64,000 bases of DNA. Source: Persicirhabdus sediminis. GTDB taxonomy: Bacteria; Verrucomicrobiota; Verrucomicrobiia; Verrucomicrobiales; Akkermansiaceae. The DNA is taken from NCBI RefSeq assembly GCF_016595495.1, contig NZ_JAENIM010000008.1, positions 1 to 64,000 of the forward strand, written 5' to 3'. Numbering within the stretch: the first letter of the stretch is position 1; the number at the start of each line of letters is the position of its first letter. Below the pieces are notes generated by a model. The model did not search any database, was not told where the DNA came from, and worked only from the letters and a program-made list of their open reading frames with translations. The position numbers and the translations under genes are program-made. Positions 26,235 through 34,390 of the stretch are shown here, piece by piece.

Positions 26235-26963
26235 TCATGATCTACGACGGCGAAATAGGCCAGCTGAGCTCAGAGCGAGCAGTGAGATAGTAGCTGGTTC
26301 GGGGACTTGAGCGACAATGGTGAACCCTACACTATGTGGCGTAAGATAGTCGTAGTTTGAGCTGTCAAAGCTGATGCTGTCAAAGCTGCCCGTCAGCTGG
26401 ATGGCAAAACCAGAATTGGCTGTATTATTTCCTTCGCTAGCATTGATGAAGACTTGGTTGCCAGCTTGAATGAGCGGATTTACCTGATTGGAGTCGTGCA
26501 AGATCAATAGCGGCATCAATGAGTCAAATAGCCATTGGTGGGATTTATCGTCCACAAAGTTGATGAGAATGGTTGGGTTCACCACCGCCTCACTAAATGT
26601 AATGGTGGTTGTTTGGTAGCTAGCTCCTCCCATGTCTAAACTGGCGGCATCGTTGGTAATGCCCGCCCCGTCAATGCCTGGTACATTATTCGATCCCAGA
26701 TTGGTAGACCAGTCGGTGCTGAAATATAGTCCACCATTGCGGGCTGCTGGATCCATGTTGCTTTGATTGTTTACACTGACGCTAATATTTCCCAGCTGAC
26801 CGGAAATCTGGCCATCAGCTGATGTATCGCTGCTGTCCCAGGCTACAGACATCAATGCCGCCTGTGAGCTGACGATTAAACTGAACCAGACTGCAGGTAT
26901 CAGCCAGCTGGAACGAGTGCCGCTGTGTGAAAGGAAAACTGGGATAATTGGTGGACGTTTCAT
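26235..26963 (-). CDS. PEP-CTERM sorted secreted protein
   Basis: A 242-residue exported protein. An N-terminal signal segment (WLIPAVWFSLIVSSQAA) precedes a beta-rich body, and the C-terminus is the PEP-CTERM sorting signal: VPEPATISLLAL, a short span and the basic end RRRRS. Such proteins are cut and anchored or released by an exosortase (XrtA/EpsH type), which is not encoded in this window. The body is typical of envelope or matrix proteins without enzymatic motifs. Its stop is 36 bases from the sigma-factor terminator hairpin, which may also serve this gene from the opposite strand. Confidence 0.85.
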   Translation of the reverse strand: MKRPPIIPVFLSHSGTRSSWLIPAVWFSLIVSSQAALMSVAWDSSDTSADGQISGQLGNISVSVNNQSNMDPAARNGGLYFSTDWSTNLGSNNVPGIDGAGITNDAASLDMGGASYQTTTITFSEAVVNPTILINFVDDKSHQWLFDSLMPLLILHDSNQVNPLIQAGNQVFINASEGNNTANSGFAIQLTGSFDSISFDSSNYDYLTPHSVGFTIVAQVPEPATISLLALSSAGLFRRRRS

Positions 26964-27041
26964 GATTAAAACAAGTTTTCAAACTATAAGCATGTTTCTA
27001 GATATCCGTCAATAAGTCATCAATGATGAGTGAGTTAGGTT

Positions 27042-27734
27042 TTAGTCCTTAGCTGGAGGACCTTCATAGCGATAGACCATCAACTTGCCTGAGCTAAGTT
27101 TTTTCAGGTCGAACTGGTAGCTGTGGACGAATTTTTTTCCCGCCCAGTTTTGTTGGGCCACTTTGACCACGCCACGCCCGGTACGCTCGATGACGATGGC
27201 TGTATGGTTAGGTCCGGTGCGTGAGCCGTCGGAGAATTGGGTGCTTTCCAGCTCGAGGATATCGCCGGGACGTGGGTGCTCGATGTTGATGTCTAACTTT
27301 CTCCCCCAGATGCGCTGTCCTTGGCGCGGCAGCTCTAGCGAGGTGAAGGCGACGTGAGCTAGCGTCCAGCACTCGCCATTGCCAACTTGCTGGCCCATCT
27401 TGTTGTTGCAGAAATTGACAATCTTTCTAGCAGCTAGATCGGCGGCAGCAATCTTGTCCTCGGCGGCGCGGCGTTTTTTTTCTTCTTCCTCATCCGTCCC
27501 ACGCACGGATTGCACAAACTCGCGGTCAAAGGCTGATAGGCTCGCTAGCGGGATGGTATACATTTTGCCATTGCGCTGGAGTTTTACCGTGACGTGTGTC
27601 GTGGTAGAATATTGATATTCAGCGGTGATTCTTTGCCCCTTATCATTGGTGAAAACATGCACCTCAGCGCGCCCAGCTGAGATGCTAGCAGCTAGCAAAA
27701 TCAACATCGCGGTTTGTTTTATGTTCAAAATCAT
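27042..27734 (-). CDS. secreted SHD1-like plus CHAP/NlpC-type cysteine peptidase-like protein
   Basis: A 230-residue exported protein (signal MILNIKQTAMLILLAASISA, cleaved before AEVH). Residues 25-80 (TNDKGQRITAEYQY ... IPLASLSAFD) resemble the SHD1-like domain frequent in Planctomycetes and Verrucomicrobia. Residues 105-225 look like a CHAP/NlpC-P60-type fold with a cysteine in NGECWTLAH and a histidine in GPNHTAIVIE, and RPGDILE and VAQQNWAGKK nearby. This order suits an amidase acting on peptidoglycan or a derived binding protein. The reaction is an inference. Confidence 0.65.
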   Translation of the reverse strand: MILNIKQTAMLILLAASISAGRAEVHVFTNDKGQRITAEYQYSTTTHVTVKLQRNGKMYTIPLASLSAFDREFVQSVRGTDEEEEKKRRAAEDKIAAADLAARKIVNFCNNKMGQQVGNGECWTLAHVAFTSLELPRQGQRIWGRKLDINIEHPRPGDILELESTQFSDGSRTGPNHTAIVIERTGRGVVKVAQQNWAGKKFVHSYQFDLKKLSSGKLMVYRYEGPPAKD

Positions 27735-27871
27735 GGACGAGGTGGGCAGCTAAGTAGCTATCTATCAAACTAATATCGTCGGGCATTTCTTAGCAACTAT
27801 CATTTGCTCGCTAGCTGGAAATTGCTGCGCTTTCTGGTTGAAAGGCAGCGCCAGCTAGCTAGCTTATCGGC

Positions 27872-28246
27872 ATGTCAGAACAATTGATTGCTGAAAAGTG
27901 GCCTGAGGCCAAAACAACTGAGAGCGGGCTGAAATACGTAGTGACCGCTGAAGGTGCTGGTGGCGACAAACCACAGCGCGGCCAAGCAGTGAAAGCTCAC
28001 TACAGCGGCTACCTGCTGGATGGTTCTAAGTTCGACAGCTCTGTCGACCGTGGCCAGCCATTTGAATTTCCTGTAGGCATGAGCATGGTGATTGCTGGCT
28101 GGGACGAGGCATTCCTCGACATGACCAAAGGTGAAAAACGCACATTGATCATCCCTCCACAACTCGGCTACGGCGAACGTGGATTCCCACCTGTGATTCC
28201 TGGTAACTCACACCTCGTCTTCGACGTTGAGCTCATCGATTATTAA
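27872..28246 (+). CDS. FKBP-type peptidyl-prolyl isomerase
   Basis: A 124-residue single-domain FKBP without a signal peptide, so cytoplasmic. It shows the family motifs AVKAHYSGYLLDGSKFDSS, FEFPVGM, VIAGWDE, KRTLIIPPQLGYGERG and LVFDVELI. These include the aromatic pocket residues Tyr, Phe, Trp and Tyr. It catalyses proline isomerisation in protein folding. The gene is monocistronic, with a terminator 28 bases downstream. Confidence 0.93.
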   Translation: MSEQLIAEKWPEAKTTESGLKYVVTAEGAGGDKPQRGQAVKAHYSGYLLDGSKFDSSVDRGQPFEFPVGMSMVIAGWDEAFLDMTKGEKRTLIIPPQLGYGERGFPPVIPGNSHLVFDVELIDY

Positions 28247-28272
28247 TCGACCCGCTAGATTATTGATTTTAG

Positions 28273-28307
28273 AAAACCTCACCGCGACGGCGGTGAGGTT
28301 TTTTTTG
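28273..28307 (+). terminator. intrinsic terminator after the FKBP gene
   Basis: AAAACCTCACCGC and GCGGTGAGGTTTTTTTT pair around a GAC loop and end in an eight-T run. Confidence 0.93.
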
Positions 28308-28311
28308 TATT

Positions 28312-28340
28312 GTTAGCTAGCAATCACTAGCGGTAAACGA
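28312..28340 (+). repeat. upstream block shared with the paralogous DUF3592 gene
   Basis: GTTAGCTAGCAATCACTAGC here resembles GTTAGCTAGTAATCACTGGT at 30572, and both lie about 55 bases before the start region of a DUF3592 gene. It may be a duplicated promoter or operator carried along with the gene duplication. Confidence 0.4.
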
Positions 28341-28393
28341 TTGTGCAAGATTGTGATGTTCAGCTGGCTGGCTGTTTGTCATCTTGAAGGCAG

Positions 28394-30130
28394 ATGAATT
28401 TTAGGGTTAGAAATAATCAGAAAAGCCAGCCGCCGCTCATTGTTCTGTTATTGTTTGGTGCTGTGTTTGCGGGCATGGGCTGCCTGTTTTGCTATCTCAT
28501 TGTTAGCTCTGAGCTGAAGGACGCGGAGATTAAAAAATGGCCGCAGGCGCAGGCAGAGGTGAGCCAGTCGCAGGTGAAGGTGCGGGCGAAGCAGGATAAG
28601 CCATTTGAGCTGGTGGTGAAATACCAGTATGACTGGGACGGCGAGAGCTACGAGGGCGACAATGTTTCCCGATCAGGCCAGAAGGATAAAGATTATACTA
28701 AGCTCTGGCTGATGAGCCGTGAGTTTCCAGCTGGCGCGAAGGTGTTAGCTTATGTGAATCCTGAGGATCCAGCTGAGGCGTATCTGCAAAGTGATGGGAT
28801 GGGGGGGACTCTGTTGTTTGTGCTCTTGCCGCTGATATTTGTGGTGATTGGCGTGGGGATCATGTGGGCCGGCATTTCAGCTAGAGCAAATGCCAAGAGG
28901 GAAGCGGCAGGCGAGTTGCCCGTGAGCACACAGCAGAAGTCGAAGTTCATGAATAAACATGGCTGGCTGTTTGGGGTTCTGTTTGGTTCTGTATTTTTCT
29001 TTATTGGGTTGGGGGTATTTTATGGTGTCGGGCTAAAGGGCTGGCAGCAGGGAGTCGCAGCGAAGAGCTGGCAGGAGACGCCGTGCCGAGTGATTTGGAG
29101 TAAAGTTAGAACGCACAGTGGTGACGACAGCACTACCTACAGCGTGGATGTTTTTTACCGCTATCAATGGGACGGTCAGAGTTATCGATCTAATCGTTAT
29201 GATTTTTCCTCATCTAGCAGCAGTGGCTACGACGCAAAAAGAGCGCTAGCCGATCGCTATAAAAAAGGCAGCGAGCACACCTGTTTGGTGAATCCAGCTG
29301 AGCCGTGGATCAGCGTGATTGATCCCGATGGTGGTCATTGGTTTGGCTTCATTTTTGGTGGCATATTTGCTCTGGTTGGCGGAGGTGTGATGATAGCCAG
29401 CGTGGCTGCTAAGGCAAAATCACGCCGGCAAAACAAAGCTGACGGCGGCTCCAAAGCGGGCAACCCATATTTGGCAAAATCTAGCAGCGCGGCAGTTTCA
29501 GCTAGTGGTTTAGTGGAGCAGCAGCTCAGCAAGGGGCGCTGGGGAAAAGTAATTGGCGCCTGTTTTCTCGCTCTGTTTTGGAATGGCATCGTCTCAGTAT
29601 TCCTGAAAATCCTTTATGACAGCTGGGTGGCTGATAACTTGGAAATCTTTCTAGCAGTATTTTTGATTCCTTTTGTCTGTGTTGGCATTGGTTTTATATT
29701 CGCTGCGGTATTGACGATTATCGAGCTCGGGCATCCTAAGCTATTAGTGAGTTATCTAGCTGAAGATTTGGCCTTGGGTGAAAAGGTGACGATTGCTTGG
29801 AAAATTCCAGCTGGCAGCGCTGGTCGTCTGAAGCGCATGCAGATTCATCTGCGTGGTGAAGAGCGGGAAAGCTATGAAGGGGGCAGAGATAACGGCACAG
29901 CGGTGGCGACTGAGATTTTCGCTTGGTTGCCGCTGCTAGATACTCAGCGGGAGATTGAGATGATCAATGGCAAGGCAACAATTGAGCTGCCGCTAGATCT
30001 GATGCACAGCTGGCACGGAGAGGAACATTCAGTGATCTGGTCGATTGAGGTGAGTGGGGAGATAGGATTTTTCCCCAATATGCATGATGAATGTGAAGTT
30101 GAGGTATTAGCCCCTAGAATAGAAAAATAG
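28394..30130 (+). CDS. DUF3592 double-domain membrane protein with arrestin-like tail
   Basis: A 578-residue membrane protein with two DUF3592 units. Each is a span, then a beta-rich extracytoplasmic domain, then another span. Unit 1 (residues 15-160) has KKWPQAQAEVSQS and AKVLAYVNPEDPAEAYL. Unit 2 (190-345) has ETPCRVIWSKVRTHSGD, YDFSSSSSSGYDAKRAL and CLVNPAEPWIS. Two more spans follow (about 390-445), and the last 130 residues look like an arrestin/beta-sandwich domain (LVSYLAEDLALGEKVTIAW). The following gene encodes a free-standing domain of similar type, and the gene after it repeats the DUF3592 part. No reaction is known for the family. Confidence 0.8.
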   Translation: MNFRVRNNQKSQPPLIVLLLFGAVFAGMGCLFCYLIVSSELKDAEIKKWPQAQAEVSQSQVKVRAKQDKPFELVVKYQYDWDGESYEGDNVSRSGQKDKDYTKLWLMSREFPAGAKVLAYVNPEDPAEAYLQSDGMGGTLLFVLLPLIFVVIGVGIMWAGISARANAKREAAGELPVSTQQKSKFMNKHGWLFGVLFGSVFFFIGLGVFYGVGLKGWQQGVAAKSWQETPCRVIWSKVRTHSGDDSTTYSVDVFYRYQWDGQSYRSNRYDFSSSSSSGYDAKRALADRYKKGSEHTCLVNPAEPWISVIDPDGGHWFGFIFGGIFALVGGGVMIASVAAKAKSRRQNKADGGSKAGNPYLAKSSSAAVSASGLVEQQLSKGRWGKVIGACFLALFWNGIVSVFLKILYDSWVADNLEIFLAVFLIPFVCVGIGFIFAAVLTIIELGHPKLLVSYLAEDLALGEKVTIAWKIPAGSAGRLKRMQIHLRGEERESYEGGRDNGTAVATEIFAWLPLLDTQREIEMINGKATIELPLDLMHSWHGEEHSVIWSIEVSGEIGFFPNMHDECEVEVLAPRIEK

Positions 30131-30132
30131 AC

Positions 30133-30537
30133 ATGAAGTTAGAGATAGAAATTCCCTACGATCAGAAAGTATTTGTGCCCGGCGAGGTGATCAGCGGCCG
30201 CTGTGTGTGGCAGCTAGATAAAATACCAGACTCATTGCAGCTGTCATTACTCTGGCTAGCTAAAGGGCGAGACCGCAATGATACTGAGCTGGTGGCGACT
30301 GAGTATCTGAAAGCTTCAGCTAGCGGTGAGCAGACATTCAGCTTTGAGCTGCCGAGCCAGCCATTATCCTTCCGTGGCAATTTGCTGCGCTTAGGGTGGA
30401 TGTTGGAGTTGGTTAGTGATGGCGGTAAATTTTGCCGTTATGAATTTGAGCTCAGCGCCACTGGTGAGCCTTTGATTTTGAAGAAGGCAGATGTGGCTGG
30501 ACGGAAAAAGCCGTGGTTCAGGATGAAATCACGTTAG
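30133..30537 (+). CDS. arrestin-like beta-sandwich protein
   Basis: A 134-residue soluble protein beginning 2 bases after the previous stop and therefore co-translated. It starts LEIEIPYDQKVFVPGEVISG, a strand pattern seen in arrestin-like and Spo0M-like domains (binding of a partner protein at the membrane). The C-terminal tail of the upstream protein seems related. I infer that the small protein associates with the DUF3592 membrane proteins. The family assignment is tentative. Confidence 0.6.
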   Translation: MKLEIEIPYDQKVFVPGEVISGRCVWQLDKIPDSLQLSLLWLAKGRDRNDTELVATEYLKASASGEQTFSFELPSQPLSFRGNLLRLGWMLELVSDGGKFCRYEFELSATGEPLILKKADVAGRKKPWFRMKSR

Positions 30538-30571
30538 TTGTCGTTGGCTAAGTAGCTGGCTGGAAATTTGA

Positions 30572-30600
30572 GTTAGCTAGTAATCACTGGTGATAAATTT
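30572..30600 (+). repeat. upstream block shared with the 28394 gene
   Basis: GTTAGCTAGTAATCACTGGT lies upstream of the second DUF3592 gene and matches the block at 28312 with a few changes. It probably marks the extent of the duplication and may carry the promoter. Confidence 0.4.
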
Positions 30601-30654
30601 TTGTCATAATTTTTGGTGTTCACGATGCTGCCCTATAGGCATCTTGCGCGTTCG

Positions 30655-31743
30655 ATGAACACCAAGAATATAAAACGAGCTGAAAAGAAGCCTCCATTGT
30701 TATTGATGGTGTTGTTAGGTTCGGTTTTTGTAGGCTCGGGGTGTGTGGCTATTTTTCTAATGATCTTCTTTCAGATGAGTTCGTTAGAGATAGAGAAGTG
30801 GCCGCAATTAGAGGCAGAGGTGACGAAGTCGTATGTGAAGATTCGGCCGCAAAATGACCAGCCATTTGAGCTGCAGCTTAAATACCAATATGAGAGGGCG
30901 GGGATAAACTACGAGAGCAGCTATTTTTCCAAACAGGGGAGTAAGTCTAAGGATTATACGCAGATCTGGCGGCAGAGCCAAGATTATGCCGTCGGCACCT
31001 CGGTGCTAGCTTACGTCAATCCAGCGGATCCAACAGAGGCCTATTTGCATGCCGGTGGACTGGGCTGGATGAACCTTTTTATTCTTATACCGATGAGTTT
31101 TGTATTTGTGGGCGTGTTTGTTATTTGTGTAGCGAGGAGTCAGCATGGACATGCGCGGCTCTTGGCGGCTGGTGAGTCACCTGTGGATTCTCCGCTGAGC
31201 TTAAGCTTGCCGGAAAAATATACATGGCTGATAGGTGGGCTTACGGGAGTGGTATTACTAGCCATCGGCATCGCGGTGATCTTTGGCTTTGGTGTTCGTG
31301 GCTGGCAGCAGGCTGAGGCCGCAAAGAGCTGGCAAGCGACGCCGTGCAAGGTGATTTGGAGTCAGCTCAGGTCTCACGCTGGTGATGATAGGGAGACTTA
31401 TAGTGTGGATATTTTCTATCGCTACCACTGGGAGGGCCAAGCATATCGATCTAATCGTTATGATTTTTCTTCCTCTAGCAGCAGTGGCTATGAAGCGAAA
31501 AAGGCACTGACTGAGCGCTATGGCAAAAGCAGCGAGCATATTTGTTTGGTGAATCCAGCAAAGCCATGGCAGAGCGTGATTGTTGCCAATGGGGATTATT
31601 GGTTTGGTTTCATCATTGGCGCTGTGATTGCATTGATTGGCGGCGGCGTAATCGTGAAGTTTGCTGCTGTAGGTGTGAAAAAATTTCAGCGGGAGCAAGT
31701 TCTCCCTGAGCCATCAGCGTCGCAAAATCCGTATTTGGCATAA
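30655..31743 (+). CDS. DUF3592 double-domain membrane protein (paralogue)
   Basis: A 362-residue protein from the ATG at 30655, chosen because its N-terminus (MNTKNIKRAEKKPPLLL) then aligns with that of the 28394 protein. It has the same two DUF3592 units: IEKWPQLEAEVTKS and VLAYVNPADPTEAYL in the first, ATPCKVIWSQLRSHAGD, YDFSSSSSSGYEAKKAL and CLVNPAKPWQS in the second. It ends after the fourth span with the tail ASQNPYLA and lacks the arrestin-like region. The DNA of the second unit is still very similar between the two genes, so the duplication is recent or under gene conversion. Confidence 0.78.
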   Translation: MNTKNIKRAEKKPPLLLMVLLGSVFVGSGCVAIFLMIFFQMSSLEIEKWPQLEAEVTKSYVKIRPQNDQPFELQLKYQYERAGINYESSYFSKQGSKSKDYTQIWRQSQDYAVGTSVLAYVNPADPTEAYLHAGGLGWMNLFILIPMSFVFVGVFVICVARSQHGHARLLAAGESPVDSPLSLSLPEKYTWLIGGLTGVVLLAIGIAVIFGFGVRGWQQAEAAKSWQATPCKVIWSQLRSHAGDDRETYSVDIFYRYHWEGQAYRSNRYDFSSSSSSGYEAKKALTERYGKSSEHICLVNPAKPWQSVIVANGDYWFGFIIGAVIALIGGGVIVKFAAVGVKKFQREQVLPEPSASQNPYLA

Positions 31744-32021
31744 GCATCGTGATGCCGGGTGGCGAGGTGTGTTAGTTTGAAATTGGTCTCGCTGGCGGGT
31801 GAATGGTTTGCTGGCTGGCCGTGGTGAGTAGAAATTTTTTCAATGTAAATCTGGCTGAGCAGATCAGACGTGAGGGATGCAGGATTTCGCCATGTGTTAG
31901 AAATAATTTTTCTATTGCACATTGTTGGATGTCGTTGCATCTGCGTGTGTAGCGAATGGAGCCAGCTGGTTAGTTTTGTCGCCCGAGTTGTTTGGGCGAG
32001 TCAGTTGGTTCGCGTCATTTA
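31744..32021. other. spacer between the DUF3592 and YspA genes
   Basis: About 280 bases with no convincing gene. TCGCCCGAGTTGTTTGGGCGA near 31978-31999 can form a small hairpin just before the next gene and may be a terminator remnant or a leader structure. Nothing else is recognised. Confidence 0.3.
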
Positions 32022-32414
32022 ATGATTATGAAAACGATTGTAGCAGGAGGGCGAGATTATGAATTTACGCCAGCAGATATTGAGTTCATGGACAGCTTGA
32101 AAGAGAAGGTTTCTGAGATTGTGTCTGGCGCGTGTGGGGCGAAGTCGGCGGCTGATCCAGCTACTGGTGCGGATGGATTTGGTGAAACTTGGGCGGCTAA
32201 CAATGACGTCAAGGTGGAGCGGTTTTACCCTAACTGGAAAGAACACGGTCGCGGAGCTGGGCCACGTAGAAACCGCACGATGGCGGAGTATGCCGATGCG
32301 GTGGTGCTTTTCCCTGGCGGGCGTGGCACGGAGTCGATGTACAGAGAGGCGAAGTCGAAGAAGTTGGTGATTTACGATCGCCGCAAGGAAGTGGTTCAGT
32401 TAGGTTTGCTGTAG
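32022..32414 (+). CDS. DUF2493/YspA-type SLOG domain protein
   Basis: A protein of about 130 residues. Its N-terminus MKTIVAGGRDY and later segments RNRTMAEYADAVVLFPGG and RGTESMYREAKS match the YspA/DUF2493 branch of the SLOG superfamily. SLOG domains bind nucleotide-derived ligands such as ADP-ribose or NAD derivatives. The start may be the ATG at 32022 or the next at 32028. Function is unknown, and relatives are sometimes found in phage or conflict-system settings. Here it stands alone, 365 bases from a Nudix gene. Confidence 0.8.
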   Translation: MIMKTIVAGGRDYEFTPADIEFMDSLKEKVSEIVSGACGAKSAADPATGADGFGETWAANNDVKVERFYPNWKEHGRGAGPRRNRTMAEYADAVVLFPGGRGTESMYREAKSKKLVIYDRRKEVVQLGLL

Positions 32415-32477
32415 CGGGTGAGTTGGCTGGCATCACGGGTGTTCCATTCAGCCTTCGGCAGATGATTTTTCTGGCTG

Positions 32478-32545
32478 GTCGACCACGGGTGGCACTCGCT
32501 GAGCTCGTTGACCCGCGGCTAAAGTCTGTTCAACCCTGCGGGTTG
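32478..32545. repeat. degenerate copy of the 3476-4300 repeat core
   Basis: CCACGGGTGGCACTCGCTG followed by GAGCTCGTTGACCCGCGGCT and AAAGTC reproduces the first 60 bases of the 356-bp unit at 3476. It is followed by a different small hairpin (CAACCCTGCGGGTTG). The repeat family is therefore dispersed and not confined to the array. Confidence 0.8.
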
Positions 32546-32779
32546 GGCATTGGCTAGCTGGAATTTGTGCTGCTATCTGAAGAAGGTGCGGTGGGAGATT
32601 TCTAGCTGGAGAAGGTGCCGCTGGTGAAGGGGGCATTTTTAGCTGGGGAATGTGTCAGCTGGGGAATGAGCAAAAAAATAGCCAGCTGGTTATTGGCCAG
32701 CTGGCTTGGTGATTGGTTTACTGCTTGTGGGCTGAAAGTGTGGCTGTGGGCGGTGGACTTTCAGCTGCGGGCTGTGGGC
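32546..32779. other. CAGCTGG-rich non-coding spacer
   Basis: Non-coding sequence crowded with the host word (TTTCTAGCTGGAG, TTAGCTGGGGAATG, GCCAGCTGGTTATTGGCCAG and others) and with G-rich imperfect repeats such as CTGTGGGCGGTGGACTTTCAG and GCTGCGGGCTGTGGGC. GCCAGCTGG twice around TTATT could form a hairpin at the end of the Nudix gene. No gene is seen. Confidence 0.5.
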
Positions 32780-33394
32780 TTACAGCTGGGCGAGGGCGTC
32801 GACGCATTTTTGCGACCAGCTCTCGAGTGATTCGTAGTATTCGCCTTGCAGCTGCTCTAGTGTGAGGAACTGGAGCTCGGCGATGGCGTCTTCGTTGGCG
32901 GTGACTTGGTCATTTTCCAGCTCGAAGAGGTGAACGACGCCGAGATGGACTTTGCCTACTTCGTTGGAGTCGTCGTTGAGCAGGGCGATGATTTTCTGGC
33001 TATGGCTGCCTGAGATGTTGAGTTCTTCTTCGATCTCGCGCTCTACGCCAGCCATGTAGGTGGCTTCGCCGAGGTGGTCGGTGCGTTCGTCGATGGGGTT
33101 GATGTGACCGCCAATGCCGACTGAGCCAGCGGCGTGCAGGCGCGCTTCGCCACCGGATTTGCCACGTCTGTAGTGGAGGAATTTGTCACCAGCTTTGAAG
33201 ATGGCGTAGGGGATGAGTTGTTTATGAGTAGGGTCTTCCTCGGCGGCGGCGCGGTCCATGAAGAAGTTGTTCTCCGGGTTGAGTATGACGGGCAGGTATT
33301 TGTCGATGTCGGCGTTGGTGCCTTGGAAGCTGCCGAGGTCATCGAAGAGTGGACGTGGAATGACGAGGATTTGCTCGCCGGCGTATTTGCTCAT
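32780..33394 (-). CDS. Nudix hydrolase
   Basis: A 204-residue protein. From about residue 115 the Nudix box can be read as GGHINPIDE ... VEREIEEELNI, matching GX5EX7REUXEEXGU with a longer spacing between the glycine and the REXXEE core. The glutamates should bind the magnesium used to hydrolyse a nucleoside diphosphate-linked substrate. The start is the ATG at 33394. The open frame upstream overlaps the neighbouring gene's end. It lies 25 bases downstream of the DUF5069 gene, probably in one operon. The substrate cannot be told. Confidence 0.85.
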   Translation of the reverse strand: MSKYAGEQILVIPRPLFDDLGSFQGTNADIDKYLPVILNPENNFFMDRAAAEEDPTHKQLIPYAIFKAGDKFLHYRRGKSGGEARLHAAGSVGIGGHINPIDERTDHLGEATYMAGVEREIEEELNISGSHSQKIIALLNDDSNEVGKVHLGVVHLFELENDQVTANEDAIAELQFLTLEQLQGEYYESLESWSQKCVDALAQL

Positions 33395-33419
33395 AGTGGT
33401 AAATTGGATGTCTGGTTGA

Positions 33420-33932
33420 TTATTTCGATGCTGCTTTGACGTAGTCTGCAATGCGCTGGGTATCGTCACCTGCGGCCCAGACGTTGCGTAGGAAGTCAGC
33501 TGGATGGAGATTGTTGGCGCTGAGGAAGCGGCGGTCGCCACCACAGCTGAACATGATGTCTGGGTCGAGCTCGCCAGCTAGTTTGGCTTTGGCTTTGGCA
33601 ATAATGCGCGGCAGGTAGGCGATGCCGTCGAGCTGCTCGCTTTTGCCAGGAAGCTGGTCGCGGGTGATTTCTTTGTCGCTCAGCGTGCCATCTTGCACGA
33701 CGGTGAGGAAATCACGGCGCACGGCGGCGATGAGCAGGGCGGTGGACATGGAAGGAACGCCAGCGTCACCAAAGTCTTCAACAAAATCAAAGAACTCGCG
33801 TTGCTTGTAGCCGATGGACTCGAGGAAGAGCAAGTCGTTGTCTGTATAGTAGCTGGTGAAGTCGGTATTGCCGCTGAGGTATTTTTGTAAACAGCGGTCA
33901 AAGAGTTCTAGAAATTGGTCGTTCCACGTCAT
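33420..33932 (-). CDS. DUF5069 domain protein
   Basis: A 170-residue soluble protein. The C-terminal half (YLPRIIAKAKAKLAGELDPD, FSCGGDRRFLSANNLHPADF) matches DUF5069, a family common in Verrucomicrobia and Planctomycetes with no known function. The N-terminal half is helical and acidic. It is the first gene of a two-gene minus-strand unit with the Nudix gene. Confidence 0.75.
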   Translation of the reverse strand: MTWNDQFLELFDRCLQKYLSGNTDFTSYYTDNDLLFLESIGYKQREFFDFVEDFGDAGVPSMSTALLIAAVRRDFLTVVQDGTLSDKEITRDQLPGKSEQLDGIAYLPRIIAKAKAKLAGELDPDIMFSCGGDRRFLSANNLHPADFLRNVWAAGDDTQRIADYVKAASK

Positions 33933-34390
33933 GGGCTGACGATGATCATTGGGTTTAGATTTGTCACGCTTGGAGTCTGAGAATTGTCCACCAGTTCTTG
34001 TCGTGCCTATTTGTGGTGAATTTCCCAGCTAGAAATGGGCGTGCGCTGATCTGAAATCACGCGCATTCCCAGCTGGATAATTTTTTCATTCTCAAGCGGA
34101 TCGTTTTGCTAGGTTGCAAAAGTTAATGCCAAAAAAAAGAAACCGAACGGTAGTATGAAATCACGCTTGTTTAGCTCATTTAGGATGAACGATTTACTGG
34201 AGTTGTGGCGTCTTAAATGCTTGTGAAAGAACGCTTGGACCATGACACGAAGGCAAAATAATGCTTGTCGCCTGCAGGAATTATGGGTAGCGATACGCGG
34301 GTTTTTTTTCATTTTGGAAGGTTTTCTATCATGGAGGAAAACGATAATTTCGTGAAACCCCACAAAAAACACAAATACTAGAGTTCCATT
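33933..34390. other. intergenic region upstream of the DksA-like gene
   Basis: About 460 bases without a believable gene. An 87-codon minus-strand frame at 34109-34372 has no family resemblance and a composition unlike neighbouring proteins, so I reject it. GCGTG ... CACGC near 34041-34067 can pair. The region must hold the divergent promoters of the DUF5069 and DksA-like genes. Confidence 0.4.

Noticed and set aside
30613-30654. Longer N-terminus for the second DUF3592 protein
   Set aside because: The added residues do not align with the paralogue, whose start matches the ATG at 30655.
34109-34372. 87-codon minus-strand gene
   Set aside because: Phe/His/Lys-rich composition with no family pattern or ribosome-binding site, lying in a divergent promoter region.
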